A stretch of DNA of 10,159 nucleotides, taken from the NCBI GenBank assembly GCA_016866735.1, contig VGLL01000030.1, positions 1 through 10,159 of the forward strand, read 5' to 3'. Under the pieces are notes generated by a model, which was given only the letters and a program-made list of their open reading frames with translations, had not been told where the DNA came from and made no database searches. Position 1 is the stretch's first letter. Every line of letters begins with the position of its first letter. Below are positions 1 through 4,708 of the stretch, piece by piece. This stretch comes from Candidatus Shapirobacteria bacterium. GTDB taxonomy: Bacteria > Patescibacteriota > Microgenomatia > VGLL01. A program made the translations under genes and the position numbers.

Positions 1-166
1 CTTCTGCCCGAAAACTCTTTCCCGTTGCCAAAAGGTAAATTGCCTCCAAAAGGTTAGTTTTCCCAGAAGCATTAGGACCCACTATTAAAGTCGTGTCTTT
101 GTCAAAACTAAAAACCTTTTCTCGATAATTCCGAAAATTTTGCAGCTTAATTGACTTTATAAACAT
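1..166 (-). CDS. recF: RecF DNA repair ATPase, N-terminal fragment (runs off window)
   Basis: Reading the minus strand from ATG at 166 gives 55 codons open to the window edge. They match the start of RecF: an N-terminal beta strand and 'LQNFRNY' (residues 8-14), then Walker A 'GPNASGKT' at residues 30-37, followed by 'NLLEAIYLLATGKSFR', which is the usual RecF continuation. RecF is an ABC/SMC-like ATPase that loads RecA at gaps with RecO and RecR. The Walker B, signature and D-loop regions lie outside the window. The gene follows mutM on the same strand after about 70 bp filled with short repeats. No Shine-Dalgarno or clear -10 box is visible just before the ATG, so it is probably cotranscribed with mutM. 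Other SMC-type ATPases share the Walker A region, but 'LLEAIYLLATGKSFR' is specific enough for RecF. Confidence 0.9.
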   Translation of the reverse strand, partial: MFIKSIKLQNFRNYREKVFSFDKDTTLIVGPNASGKTNLLEAIYLLATGKSFRAE

Positions 167-239
167 AGATTCCACTGATTTCTAGCTGATTCCACCGATT
201 ACTTTATCCGTGTAAATCCGTCGTAATCCGTGATAATCA
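167..239. repeat. Patch of short degenerate repeats (ATCCGTG / GATTCCACYGATT type)
   Basis: Plus-strand reading shows GATTCCACTGATT (169-181) and GATTCCACCGATTA (188-201), then three spaced copies of ATCCGTG or ATCCGTC with 'taa' linkers (206-232). The patch fills the whole mutM-recF gap and also supplies the TGA stop codon of mutM (237-239). A related patch lies inside the exonuclease gene at 2846-2886. Short arrays of this kind scatter through many CPR and other bacterial genomes; no function is known to me. Confidence 0.7.
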
Positions 240-1034
240 TTTCTGACAAACAGGGCAAAAAAATGTCCCCCTTCCTCCCAAACTCACTCTTTTGATCAAC
301 CCTCCGCACCGCCAACACGGCTGGCCGCCTCTTTGATAGACCCGAAAATGCTCCTGGTATTTGCCCTTGGAGCCGTTGGGTTTCACATAGGCCTCATCCG
401 CCGCGCTGGCCCCACCGTATTTTATTCCCTCTTTCAAAACTACCAAAATTGAATTTCTTAATTTCTCAATTTCTAAATTTTCTAGATTCTTTGCCGGCTT
501 TGCCGGCAATATTCCCGCCTCCCAAAGGGCCTCATTCGCATAAATATTACCAATCCCGGCAATCTTTGTCTGATCCATCAAAACCAGTTTTACCGGCCGT
601 GAAGTTCCGGCGAAGACCCGCCCAAGATACTCCACGGTAAAATCTTTACTAAACGGCTCAACCCCAAAGTCCCCAAAGTCCCCAAAGCCCCTTATTACCC
701 TTACCCAACCAAACGCCCGTAAATCGTTAAAGAAGAGTCTCCCGTCGTTGATCTCAAAGATGATATGAGTTGTCTTACCGGGAAGCTCCGTTTTTGGCGC
801 CCAAATAAGCTGGCCGGTGAGTTTAAGGTGAATCAAGATCGAGCGGTCGTTGTCCAGGTGAATGAGCAAGATTTTTGCCCGGCGGCCAACATCTATAATC
901 CTTGCCCCAATTACTTCCTCCACTTCACCCTGAAACTGTTTGGGCAGTAAAACCTTAATCCCGACAATCTGCTTACCGACCAACTTTTCCGCCAACTGCA
1001 ATCTGATTGTCTCTACTTCAGGTAGCTCAGGCAT
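237..1034 (-). CDS. mutM: Formamidopyrimidine-DNA glycosylase (MutM/Fpg)
   Basis: 265 aa, close to the usual ~270. It removes 8-oxoG and formamidopyrimidines and nicks the abasic site in base excision repair. The N-terminus is the canonical 'MPELPEVET', with catalytic Pro2 and Glu3. Lys54 in 'GRRAK' matches the conserved lysine of the family, and 'GIGNIYANEALW' (160-171) is the H2TH region with Asn163. The zinc finger is complete: C240, C243, C260, C263, with Arg255 in 'GGRGTFFCP'. Start choice is firm: the ATG gives the obligatory Pro2 and sits 6 nt after GAGG. The gene begins 11 bp after the glycosyltransferase stop, so the two are likely cotranscribed, with recF downstream. Odd points are a loop 'GFGDFGDFG' (116-124) encoded by a 9-bp tandem repeat, and AT-rich microrepeats under residues 180-197. 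The lesion loop 'GGASAADEAYV' (207-217) differs from the E. coli type. Confidence 0.97.
   Translation of the reverse strand: MPELPEVETIRLQLAEKLVGKQIVGIKVLLPKQFQGEVEEVIGARIIDVGRRAKILLIHLDNDRSILIHLKLTGQLIWAPKTELPGKTTHIIFEINDGRLFFNDLRAFGWVRVIRGFGDFGDFGVEPFSKDFTVEYLGRVFAGTSRPVKLVLMDQTKIAGIGNIYANEALWEAGILPAKPAKNLENLEIEKLRNSILVVLKEGIKYGGASAADEAYVKPNGSKGKYQEHFRVYQRGGQPCWRCGGLIKRVSLGGRGTFFCPVCQK
662..688. repeat. 9-bp tandem repeat (CCCCAAAGT x3) inside mutM
   Basis: Three consecutive units of ccccaaagt/c occupy 662-670, 671-679 and 680-688. They encode GFGDFGDFG in the minus-strand mutM frame. The unit length is a multiple of three, so copy-number change would keep the frame. Seen directly in the sequence. 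Confidence 0.85.
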
Positions 1035-1040
1035 AACAAA

Positions 1041-1046
1041 CCTCTT
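1041..1046 (-). promoter_or_regulatory. Shine-Dalgarno of mutM
   Basis: Minus-strand AAGAGG lies 6 nt before the mutM ATG and overlaps the TAA stop of the upstream glycosyltransferase (1046-1048). This fits an internal operon gene read by reinitiation or coupling. Confidence 0.75.
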
Positions 1047-2155
1047 TAAATGGACCTTACAAATTCTATCATTTCTTTCTTAAATCTTTCTTTAGAAAAC
1101 TTCCTCGCTTGCTCCCGGCAATCTTCGGGTTTAATTTTTTCCCCAACTTCCCCAAATTCCCTAAAGACCCTCATCAAACTTTCTACCGTTGGTTTGTTGA
1201 AGAACAACCCTGTTTTCTCTTCAACTATCGTCTCTCGATATCCTCCGCCTCGAAAAGCGATTACCGGTCGGCCGGCGGCCATCGCTTCGACTAAGGTCAT
1301 ACCAAAATCCTCATTAGTGGCCAGCGCCAAAAATGCCTTACATTTGCCATAGTATTGATAAAGCTCCCTATCCGAAACCCTTCCCAAAAACTCTACATAC
1401 TCATTCTTTAGATTCGCTAACTTCCCGCCGAACCATTTAAGGCCAGATGGTTCACCGATTACCTTTATGCGTACCTTCGCTTTCTTGGCGACTTCGGCCG
1501 CTTGTTCTATTCCCTTCGCCCCCACTATCCGCGAGGCAATCAAAAAATAGTTTTCCGGCGAAAGCCCTTTAGTCGCCTCAATTATTTTCTCCACTTCCAC
1601 CGGAGGGTAAATTACGGTCGAATCGCGCCGATAAAACTTTCTTATGCGCTCCTGCACGTTTTTGGAATTAGCAATGAAGGCCGTCACTTCCTGGGCCGAT
1701 TGAAAATCGTACATTCTTAAGAAGTGATTTACGATCGTCGCATAAACCCTCACCGGCCAATATCTTTGCCACTCAATTGAAGTCGGATAACCGTAGAGAT
1801 AACGCGGGGGCGTATGACAATAACAGATCACTTTTGTTTTTGGATTAACTCGAAACCCACGAGAAATATACCATGAGGCAGAGGTAATCACCAGATCAAA
1901 CTTGGAAAAATCAAAGCTTTTCCAAATAAGAGGGGCGAGAAACCGCAACGGACTGTAGAGGTTTTTATGCTTAATAAATGGGGCAAAAGGCGATTCGATA
2001 ACATTCGCATCGGCAAAGGCTTGACCGGCGGCCGAATTCTCGATTCTAAAGGCGGTATAAATCGGCGCCTCCGGCCAAATCTCATGCAGGGTCTCGAGAA
2101 CCCTCTCTGCCCCCCCGTATTCCCTAAGATAGTCGTGAACAAGCGCTATTTTCAT
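1046..2155 (-). CDS. Glycosyltransferase family 4 (GT-B fold)
   Basis: 369 aa. The N-terminal half opens with 'MKIALVHDYLREYGGAERVL', the typical GT4 start with the Gly-rich 'GGAE' loop. The donor-binding half contains 'YFLIASRIVGAKGIEQA' (203-219) and the EX7E signature E282 to E290 in 'NEDFGMTLVEAMAAGRPVIA', followed by 'GGYRETI'. Such enzymes transfer a sugar from a nucleotide-sugar donor, usually to a lipid-linked glycan or surface polysaccharide on the cytoplasmic face. The acceptor cannot be read from the sequence; similarity in style to WbaZ-like mannosyltransferases is only an impression. No transmembrane segment is seen. It leads the GT-mutM-recF cluster. Its ATG has no well-spaced Shine-Dalgarno: AAGGGGGT lies about 17 nt upstream, too far. 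The start faces away from the small RNA promoter at 2179. Confidence 0.92.
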   Translation of the reverse strand: MKIALVHDYLREYGGAERVLETLHEIWPEAPIYTAFRIENSAAGQAFADANVIESPFAPFIKHKNLYSPLRFLAPLIWKSFDFSKFDLVITSASWYISRGFRVNPKTKVICYCHTPPRYLYGYPTSIEWQRYWPVRVYATIVNHFLRMYDFQSAQEVTAFIANSKNVQERIRKFYRRDSTVIYPPVEVEKIIEATKGLSPENYFLIASRIVGAKGIEQAAEVAKKAKVRIKVIGEPSGLKWFGGKLANLKNEYVEFLGRVSDRELYQYYGKCKAFLALATNEDFGMTLVEAMAAGRPVIAFRGGGYRETIVEEKTGLFFNKPTVESLMRVFREFGEVGEKIKPEDCREQARKFSKERFKKEMIEFVRSI

Positions 2156-2178
2156 AAAATTAGCTTCAAATTACCCCC

Positions 2179-2207
2179 TTGACAAGCATTTTCCCTCATG
2201 TTAAGAT
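2179..2207 (+). promoter_or_regulatory. Sigma70-type promoter of the small RNA unit
   Basis: TTGACA (2179-2184), a 17-nt spacer, then TAAGAT (2202-2207). TG at 2199-2200 gives an extended -10. The predicted start is near A2214. This is the best promoter in the window, points along the plus strand, and has no ORF downstream before the terminator. Confidence 0.8.
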
Positions 2208-2213
2208 ACCAGT

Positions 2214-2296
2214 ACTTCTGGGGGACAATCTCGAAAGGGAGCGTTCCCCGTCAACTTGGGAGACAATCTCGAAAGAGAGCGTCTCCCATTTTTTTT
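2214..2296 (+). ncRNA. Candidate small RNA with two tandem GAAA-capped hairpins
   Basis: The predicted transcript is about 80 nt. Hairpin 1 (2220-2249) has stem GGGGGAC/GTTCCCC, a 2x2 internal loop AA/GC, stem TCTC/GGGA and loop GAAA. Hairpin 2 (2258-2287) has GGGAGAC/GTCTCCC, the same AA/GC loop, TCTC/GAGA and GAAA. An 8-nt linker (2250-2257) joins them. The three differences between copies all keep pairing: at two of the affected pairs a G-C or A-U pair in one copy is a G-U wobble in the other. Loop and internal loop are identical, which points to selection on structure. Hairpin 2 is followed by T8, so it also serves as a terminator. I do not recognise an RNA family. Tandem identical modules could be protein-binding or ligand-binding sites. 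The unit is convergent with the exonuclease gene and divergent from the glycosyltransferase. Confidence 0.65.
2258..2296 (+). terminator. Intrinsic terminator of the small RNA (hairpin 2 plus T8)
   Basis: A 7-bp GGGAGAC/GTCTCCC outer stem and a 4-bp inner stem are followed by one A and eight T residues (2289-2296). The T-run is on the plus strand only, so it terminates plus-strand transcription. It ends one base before the stop codon of the converging exonuclease (2297-2299). Confidence 0.8.
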
Positions 2297-3277
2297 CTAA
2301 TCTAATAACCTGAGTTGTTCTTCTTCCCTCTTCCGAACCTTCTTAACCTTCTCGGCCTTCTCCTCTGTCTTTCCTATTAGGCTCTTAAATCCCAAACTCC
2401 GCAAAACCGCCATTACCTTCTCGCTTCCAACTTCGGGCGCCTGGCATCTCTCCAAATTGAAATTAAGAGGCACATCGCTCCGAATTATGGCAAGCTTTTT
2501 TGACAGAACGGCTGTTTCTTTCCCCTTCGTTAATTTATCCACCAGGCGTTCCTCCTTGACCATCCCCATTACTTTTTCTAAGCTACCAAATTCCGCCAGT
2601 AGCCGCACCGCCGTCTTGGGACCGATACCCGCTACCCCCGGATAGTTATCCGACGGATCGCCGACTAGACCCTTGTAGTCGGGAATTTGCGCCGGCCTAA
2701 CTCCTATTCTCTCTTCTACTCCCTCTTCGTCCACCATCACTGCTTCCGAAATTCCCTTTGTCGGCAAATACATCTTTGTTTTCTCATTAACCAACTGCAT
2801 TAAATCCCTATCTCCCGAAACAATAACTACTTCCATGCCTGTTTTATCAGTGGTAATCGGCTTTTTTGATCGGTGGTAATCAGTGGCACGATGAGCGATC
2901 GTGCCCAGAACATCATCCGCCTCAAAGCCCGGCTTCTCAAAAATAGCTACCCCCATCTCCCTTAACACCCCCCTAACTTTATCAATTTGCGAAGATAACT
3001 CCGCCTCCATCACCGGCCGCTGCGCCTGATAACCGACAAATTCTTGGTGGCGAAAGGTAGGATGGGGCGTGTCAAAAGCCACGGCTAAATAGGCCGGCTT
3101 AAGGTTCTCGACTACCTTAAAAAGCATACGCAGGAATCCGTAAACCGCATTGACCAATTCCCCGGAGCGATTAGTCAGGGGCGGCAAGGCGTGATAGGCG
3201 CGGTGCAAAATCGCATTCCCGTCAATCAAAACCAATCTCCTTTTACCCTGAGCGAGCGAAGCGAGACGAAGGGCCAT
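2297..3277 (-). CDS. Stand-alone PolA-type 5'-3' exonuclease (FEN-like)
   Basis: 326 aa, the size of the isolated 5'-nuclease domain of DNA polymerase I; no polymerase domain follows. Metal-binding acids are present: D19 in 'LIDGNAILHRAYH', D69 in 'AFDTPHPTFRH', E119/D121/D122 in 'EADD', D156/D158 in 'SGDRD', and D207/D210 in 'GDPSDNYPGV'. The helix-3-turn segment 'AGIGPKTA' (216-223) is intact. Family role: removal of RNA primers and flaps in replication and repair. Two oddities. Residues about 132-147 ('TDYHRSKKPITTDKTG') are an insertion of about 12 residues relative to the E. coli Pol I region as I recall it, and coincide with a repeat patch. The first 12 residues are encoded by a purine-rich repeat (3246-3273). 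The ATG is preceded by TAAAAT 6 nt upstream, predicting a leaderless message. A later TTG after AAGGAG would start too deep, removing part of the first strand. Confidence 0.93.
   Translation of the reverse strand: MALRLASLAQGKRRLVLIDGNAILHRAYHALPPLTNRSGELVNAVYGFLRMLFKVVENLKPAYLAVAFDTPHPTFRHQEFVGYQAQRPVMEAELSSQIDKVRGVLREMGVAIFEKPGFEADDVLGTIAHRATDYHRSKKPITTDKTGMEVVIVSGDRDLMQLVNEKTKMYLPTKGISEAVMVDEEGVEERIGVRPAQIPDYKGLVGDPSDNYPGVAGIGPKTAVRLLAEFGSLEKVMGMVKEERLVDKLTKGKETAVLSKKLAIIRSDVPLNFNLERCQAPEVGSEKVMAVLRSLGFKSLIGKTEEKAEKVKKVRKREEEQLRLLD
2846..2886. repeat. Repeat patch inside the exonuclease gene
   Basis: On the minus strand this shows CCACTGATTACCACCGATC (2868-2886) followed, after a short gap, by CCGATTACCACTGAT (2846-2860), the same GATTaCCACYGAT theme as in the mutM-recF gap. 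It encodes the in-frame insertion in the exonuclease. Confidence 0.7.
3246..3273. repeat. CCCT...AGGG-bounded GAGCGA-rich repeat at the exonuclease 5' end
   Basis: The 28-bp segment starts CCCTGAGCGAGCG and ends GAGACGAAGGG, with internal AGCGA repeats. It encodes residues 2-11 of the exonuclease ('ALRLASLAQG'). Similar CCCTGAGCG...CGAAGGG elements are common dispersed repeats in many bacterial genomes (from memory). Only one copy is in this window. Confidence 0.55.
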
Positions 3278-3283
3278 GAAGCT

Positions 3284-3289
3284 ATTTTA
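3284..3289 (-). promoter_or_regulatory. -10 box of the exonuclease gene
   Basis: Minus-strand TGGTAAAAT: hexamer TAAAAT with an extended TGn, ending 6 nt before the ATG. A -35 match is weak (TTGGCG with a 15-nt spacer). The spacing predicts a start of transcription at or next to the start codon. Confidence 0.55.
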
Positions 3290-3318
3290 CCATAAACCGC
3301 GTTCCGCCAATTAGCTTC

Positions 3319-3357
3319 CGAGGTTCAACCTCGAACGGCCCGATAGTTCGATCCGTT
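3319..3357. repeat. Two adjacent hairpins between thermonuclease and exonuclease genes
   Basis: CGAGGTTCAACCTCG (3319-3333) is a perfect hairpin with 6-bp arms. It abuts a second (3334-3357): AACGG/CCGTT arms, a 2x2 internal loop, CGA/TCG inner stem and a 4-nt loop. Neither is followed by a T-run on either strand, so they are not ordinary intrinsic terminators. They lie in the 3' region of the minus-strand thermonuclease message. They may be dispersed palindromic repeats or RNA-processing or stability structures. Confidence 0.55.
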
Positions 3358-3371
3358 CTGCCATCAATTTC

Positions 3372-3902
3372 CTAATTACTGTTTTCTGCCTCTCTCAATT
3401 CTTTCTCATATCGCAACTTTCTTCTGTCTTCGTAGAAAACCACTTTTGCTTTCCCCTCCCTTACTAACGTCAAATTCAACATCCTCCTCCCGTCTCTACA
3501 GCCAACGCTGGCCGAGCAGCTTTCCCAGACATAGGCCAAAATCCGGCCGAATTTATCGTCTTGATAAGAGTCATATTCTAATCCCACTGTTTCTCCGTCA
3601 ATTAAGTCAGTCAGGTATTTTTGCGCCTCTTCGTGCCCCGCCTCGCCCCGATTGGGCGCGTCAATGCCAATCATTCTCACCGTCTGACCATTCTCCAAGA
3701 CAAAGGTGTCTCCGTCAATTACCTCCTCAACTTTTCCTTCTTGCGGAAAAATAATCTTCGCTCCCTTATATCCCCCCGCTTCCCTCAACCTCCCCAAATC
3801 TTTCGGCCAGTTCCAGCCTAAAACTGCGGCTAAAATTAGTCCCGGAAAAAACACCGTGGGAATTCCCAAAGAAACCAGAAACCCTCTTGTAATCCCCTTC
3901 AT
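3372..3902 (-). CDS. Membrane-anchored thermonuclease-like (SNase-fold) protein
   Basis: 176 aa. Residues about 8-30 are a hydrophobic segment after 'MKGITR', a signal anchor or signal peptide, so the domain likely sits outside the membrane. The SNase fold starts near residue 57: 'VIDGDTFVL' (calcium Asp63/65, Thr66), 'TVRMIGIDAP' (Arg76 = SNase Arg35, Asp81 = Asp40) and 'KFGRILAYV' (Arg120 = Arg87), then 'LNLTLVREGKAKV', the usual 'vN..LVrqGlA' motif. The position of the general base Glu43 holds Asn84 ('DAPNRGE'); Glu87 is three residues on. Activity is therefore uncertain. Two cysteines (129, 135) flank a short loop and could pair outside the cell. Likely roles are extracellular DNA breakdown or a binding function. 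The ATG is 7 nt after an extended -10-like TGATAAACT. Confidence 0.88.
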   Translation of the reverse strand: MKGITRGFLVSLGIPTVFFPGLILAAVLGWNWPKDLGRLREAGGYKGAKIIFPQEGKVEEVIDGDTFVLENGQTVRMIGIDAPNRGEAGHEEAQKYLTDLIDGETVGLEYDSYQDDKFGRILAYVWESCSASVGCRDGRRMLNLTLVREGKAKVVFYEDRRKLRYEKELREAENSN

Positions 3903-3909
3903 CTTCTCT

Positions 3910-3915
3910 AGTTTA
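3910..3915 (-). promoter_or_regulatory. -10-like box of the thermonuclease gene
   Basis: Minus-strand TGATAAACT: TAAACT (4/6 of consensus) with an upstream TGn, ending 7 nt before the ATG. No convincing -35. AGAGAAG between box and ATG could act as a weak ribosome site if transcription starts further upstream. Confidence 0.4.
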
Positions 3916-3930
3916 TCACACCCCCAAAAT

Positions 3931-3966
3931 AATTTTCCGATCCCGGATCGTTAGCAATTGACGATC
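3931..3966. repeat. 36-bp palindromic element, copy A
   Basis: Identical to copy B (4669-4704) at 35 of 36 positions, same orientation. Contains CGATCCCGGATCG (3938-3950, palindrome with a C centre) and a hairpin GATCGT/ACGATC around a TAGCAATTG loop. With the flanking aggg the stem extends to CCC/GGG across one mismatch. It begins 7 nt past the stop of the CopG-like gene. No T-run follows, so a terminator role is uncertain. Confidence 0.75.
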
Positions 3967-3977
3967 AGGGTAAAATG

Positions 3978-4250
3978 TTATGATACCGCTCCCTTACTGG
4001 CAAATTGATGAAGAATAGAGGAGGCCAGAGTCTGGTAGGGAATGCCCAGCCTAACTGCTTCAGTCTTTAGTTTCGCCAAAACTTTTTCCGAAAGCCTGAT
4101 GTTTATATTCCTCGTCTTGTTCAAAGTGTTTTGGGCGTATTTTTGGTAAAGTCTTTTCTGTCTGGCAACGTCCCCGACACTAACCAATCTCCCCTCCTCG
4201 AAATCCTCAAGGATCTTCTTTTCTTCGTTAGTAAGTTCAAAATATCTCAT
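3978..4250 (-). CDS. CopG/RHH antitoxin-like protein, no partner toxin seen
   Basis: 90 aa from ATG at 4250. The second half, 'RNINIRLSEKVLAKLKTEAVRLGIPYQTLASSILHQFA', is the typical C-terminus of CopG-like antitoxins: a ribbon strand 'INIRLSE' followed by two helices ending 'GIPYQTL.SSILH'. The first half, 'YFELTNEEKKILEDFEEGRL', is the usual N-terminal arm of this family. Expected role: DNA-binding dimer that neutralises a small RelE/BrnT-like toxin and represses its operon. No toxin-like ORF is adjacent on either side; the nearest small ORF (4395-4595) does not resemble one. A GTG at 4277 would add 9 residues, but TAGAAT lies exactly 7 nt before the ATG at 4250, with CTGGCA 18 nt further up, so the later start is preferred. 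Copy A of the 36-bp element follows the stop. Confidence 0.8.
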   Translation of the reverse strand: MRYFELTNEEKKILEDFEEGRLVSVGDVARQKRLYQKYAQNTLNKTRNINIRLSEKVLAKLKTEAVRLGIPYQTLASSILHQFASKGAVS

Positions 4251-4257
4251 TAGGAAG

Positions 4258-4287
4258 ATTCTATGACAAAAATTCACTTTCTGCCAG
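4258..4287 (-). promoter_or_regulatory. Promoter of the CopG-like gene
   Basis: Minus-strand CTGGCA (4282-4287), 18-nt spacer, TAGAAT (4258-4263, 5/6 of consensus), then 7 nt to the ATG. Predicts a leaderless transcript. Confidence 0.5.
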
Positions 4288-4394
4288 ACCCCAAGGTATA
4301 TCTTGTTCTAATGAATTGAATCATTGATACAAAGTTAGGCGCCTTAAGTGGATTTTGACTCTTCCGGTAAGGTTAGGTAATTGCCCTTTTTTTC

Positions 4395-4595
4395 TTATGT
4401 ACTTCCCCCAGAACCTCTGATTATCTTGCCATTAATAGCCAATACTGTTTCCCCCGTGAGGAGGACTTCGGCTTCTACATCAGATAGGGGGACTCCCCCC
4501 GTACCTCTTTCTGCTTTTGCGGGTTTTCCCTTCTCCTTAGCCACGGTAAGCAAAATCCCTCTTTCTAGGGCTTGTTTCTCTTTTTCTGTAACCAC
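4395..4595 (-). CDS. Small hypothetical protein, 66 aa, GTG start
   Basis: I do not recognise a family. Evidence that it is real comes from its expression signals: a TTGACA-17-TATTCT promoter (4629-4657), a leader of about 27 nt, and AAGGGGGTGAT (4602-4612), a near-perfect complement of the 16S rRNA 3' end, 6 nt from the GTG. The protein is soluble and charged in its first half, 'VTEKEKQALERGILLTVAKEKGK', probably helical. The second half is rich in Gly, Val and Thr ('VEAEVLLTGETVLAINGKII') and probably strand-forming, ending 'GSGGST'. No signal peptide or membrane segment. Codons beginning with G are frequent, as in a genuine reading frame. It lies between the CopG-like gene (118 bp downstream after its stop) and copy B of the 36-bp element. 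Confidence 0.6.
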   Translation of the reverse strand: MVTEKEKQALERGILLTVAKEKGKPAKAERGTGGVPLSDVEAEVLLTGETVLAINGKIIRGSGGST

Positions 4596-4601
4596 CTTTC
4601 T

Positions 4602-4612
4602 ATCACCCCCTT
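4602..4612 (-). promoter_or_regulatory. Strong Shine-Dalgarno of the 66-aa ORF
   Basis: AAGGGGGTGAT on the minus strand matches the ideal AAGGAGGTGAT at 10 of 11 bases. It is the strongest such site in the window and fixes the GTG at 4595 as the start. Confidence 0.7.
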
Positions 4613-4628
4613 CTTAAATTCTAATCGA

Positions 4629-4657
4629 AGAATACTACAAAATTCCCATTTTGTCAA
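4629..4657 (-). promoter_or_regulatory. Promoter of the 66-aa ORF
   Basis: Minus-strand TTGACA (4652-4657), a 17-nt spacer, TATTCT (4629-4634). Transcription would start about 27 nt before the GTG, leaving room for the Shine-Dalgarno. Confidence 0.6.
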
Positions 4658-4668
4658 ATTTTTTAGTC

Positions 4669-4704
4669 AATTTTCCGATCCGGGATCGTTAGCAATTGAC
4701 GATC
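4669..4704. repeat. 36-bp palindromic element, copy B
   Basis: Same as copy A except G for C at the exact centre of the inner palindrome CGATCCGGGATCG (4676-4688). The flanking cgg extends the hairpin to CCGGATCGT/ACGATCC with a one-base bulge and two more pairs. The outer arms differ from copy A but still pair. It lies just past the stop of the TrmB gene on its strand. Confidence 0.75.
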
Positions 4705-4708
4705 CGGT

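Noticed and set aside
167..239. Repeat patch as a CRISPR array
   Set aside because: Units are 7-13 bp with tiny, non-unique spacers and no cas genes nearby.
1888..2182. Extra frames overlapping the glycosyltransferase 5' half on both strands
   Set aside because: The GT4 frame has all family motifs; the others have none and no ribosome site.
2258..2296. Hairpin 2 as terminator for the minus-strand exonuclease
   Set aside because: On the minus strand the A-run precedes the hairpin and no T-run follows, so it fits plus-strand termination only.
3319..3333. CGAGGTTCAACCTCG looks like a tRNA T-arm
   Set aside because: The loop is too short for a T-loop, and no acceptor stem, D-arm or anticodon arm can be paired around it.
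4395..4595. The 66-aa ORF as toxin partner of the CopG-like antitoxin
   Set aside because: It has no resemblance to RelE, BrnT, HicA or MazF toxins, has a separate promoter, and is 118 bp or more away.
3931..4704. The two 36-bp copies as attachment sites or ends of an integrated element
   Set aside because: The bracketed 0.7 kb has no integrase, transposase or phage gene, and each copy is tied to a stop codon, so a palindromic repeat is the simpler reading.
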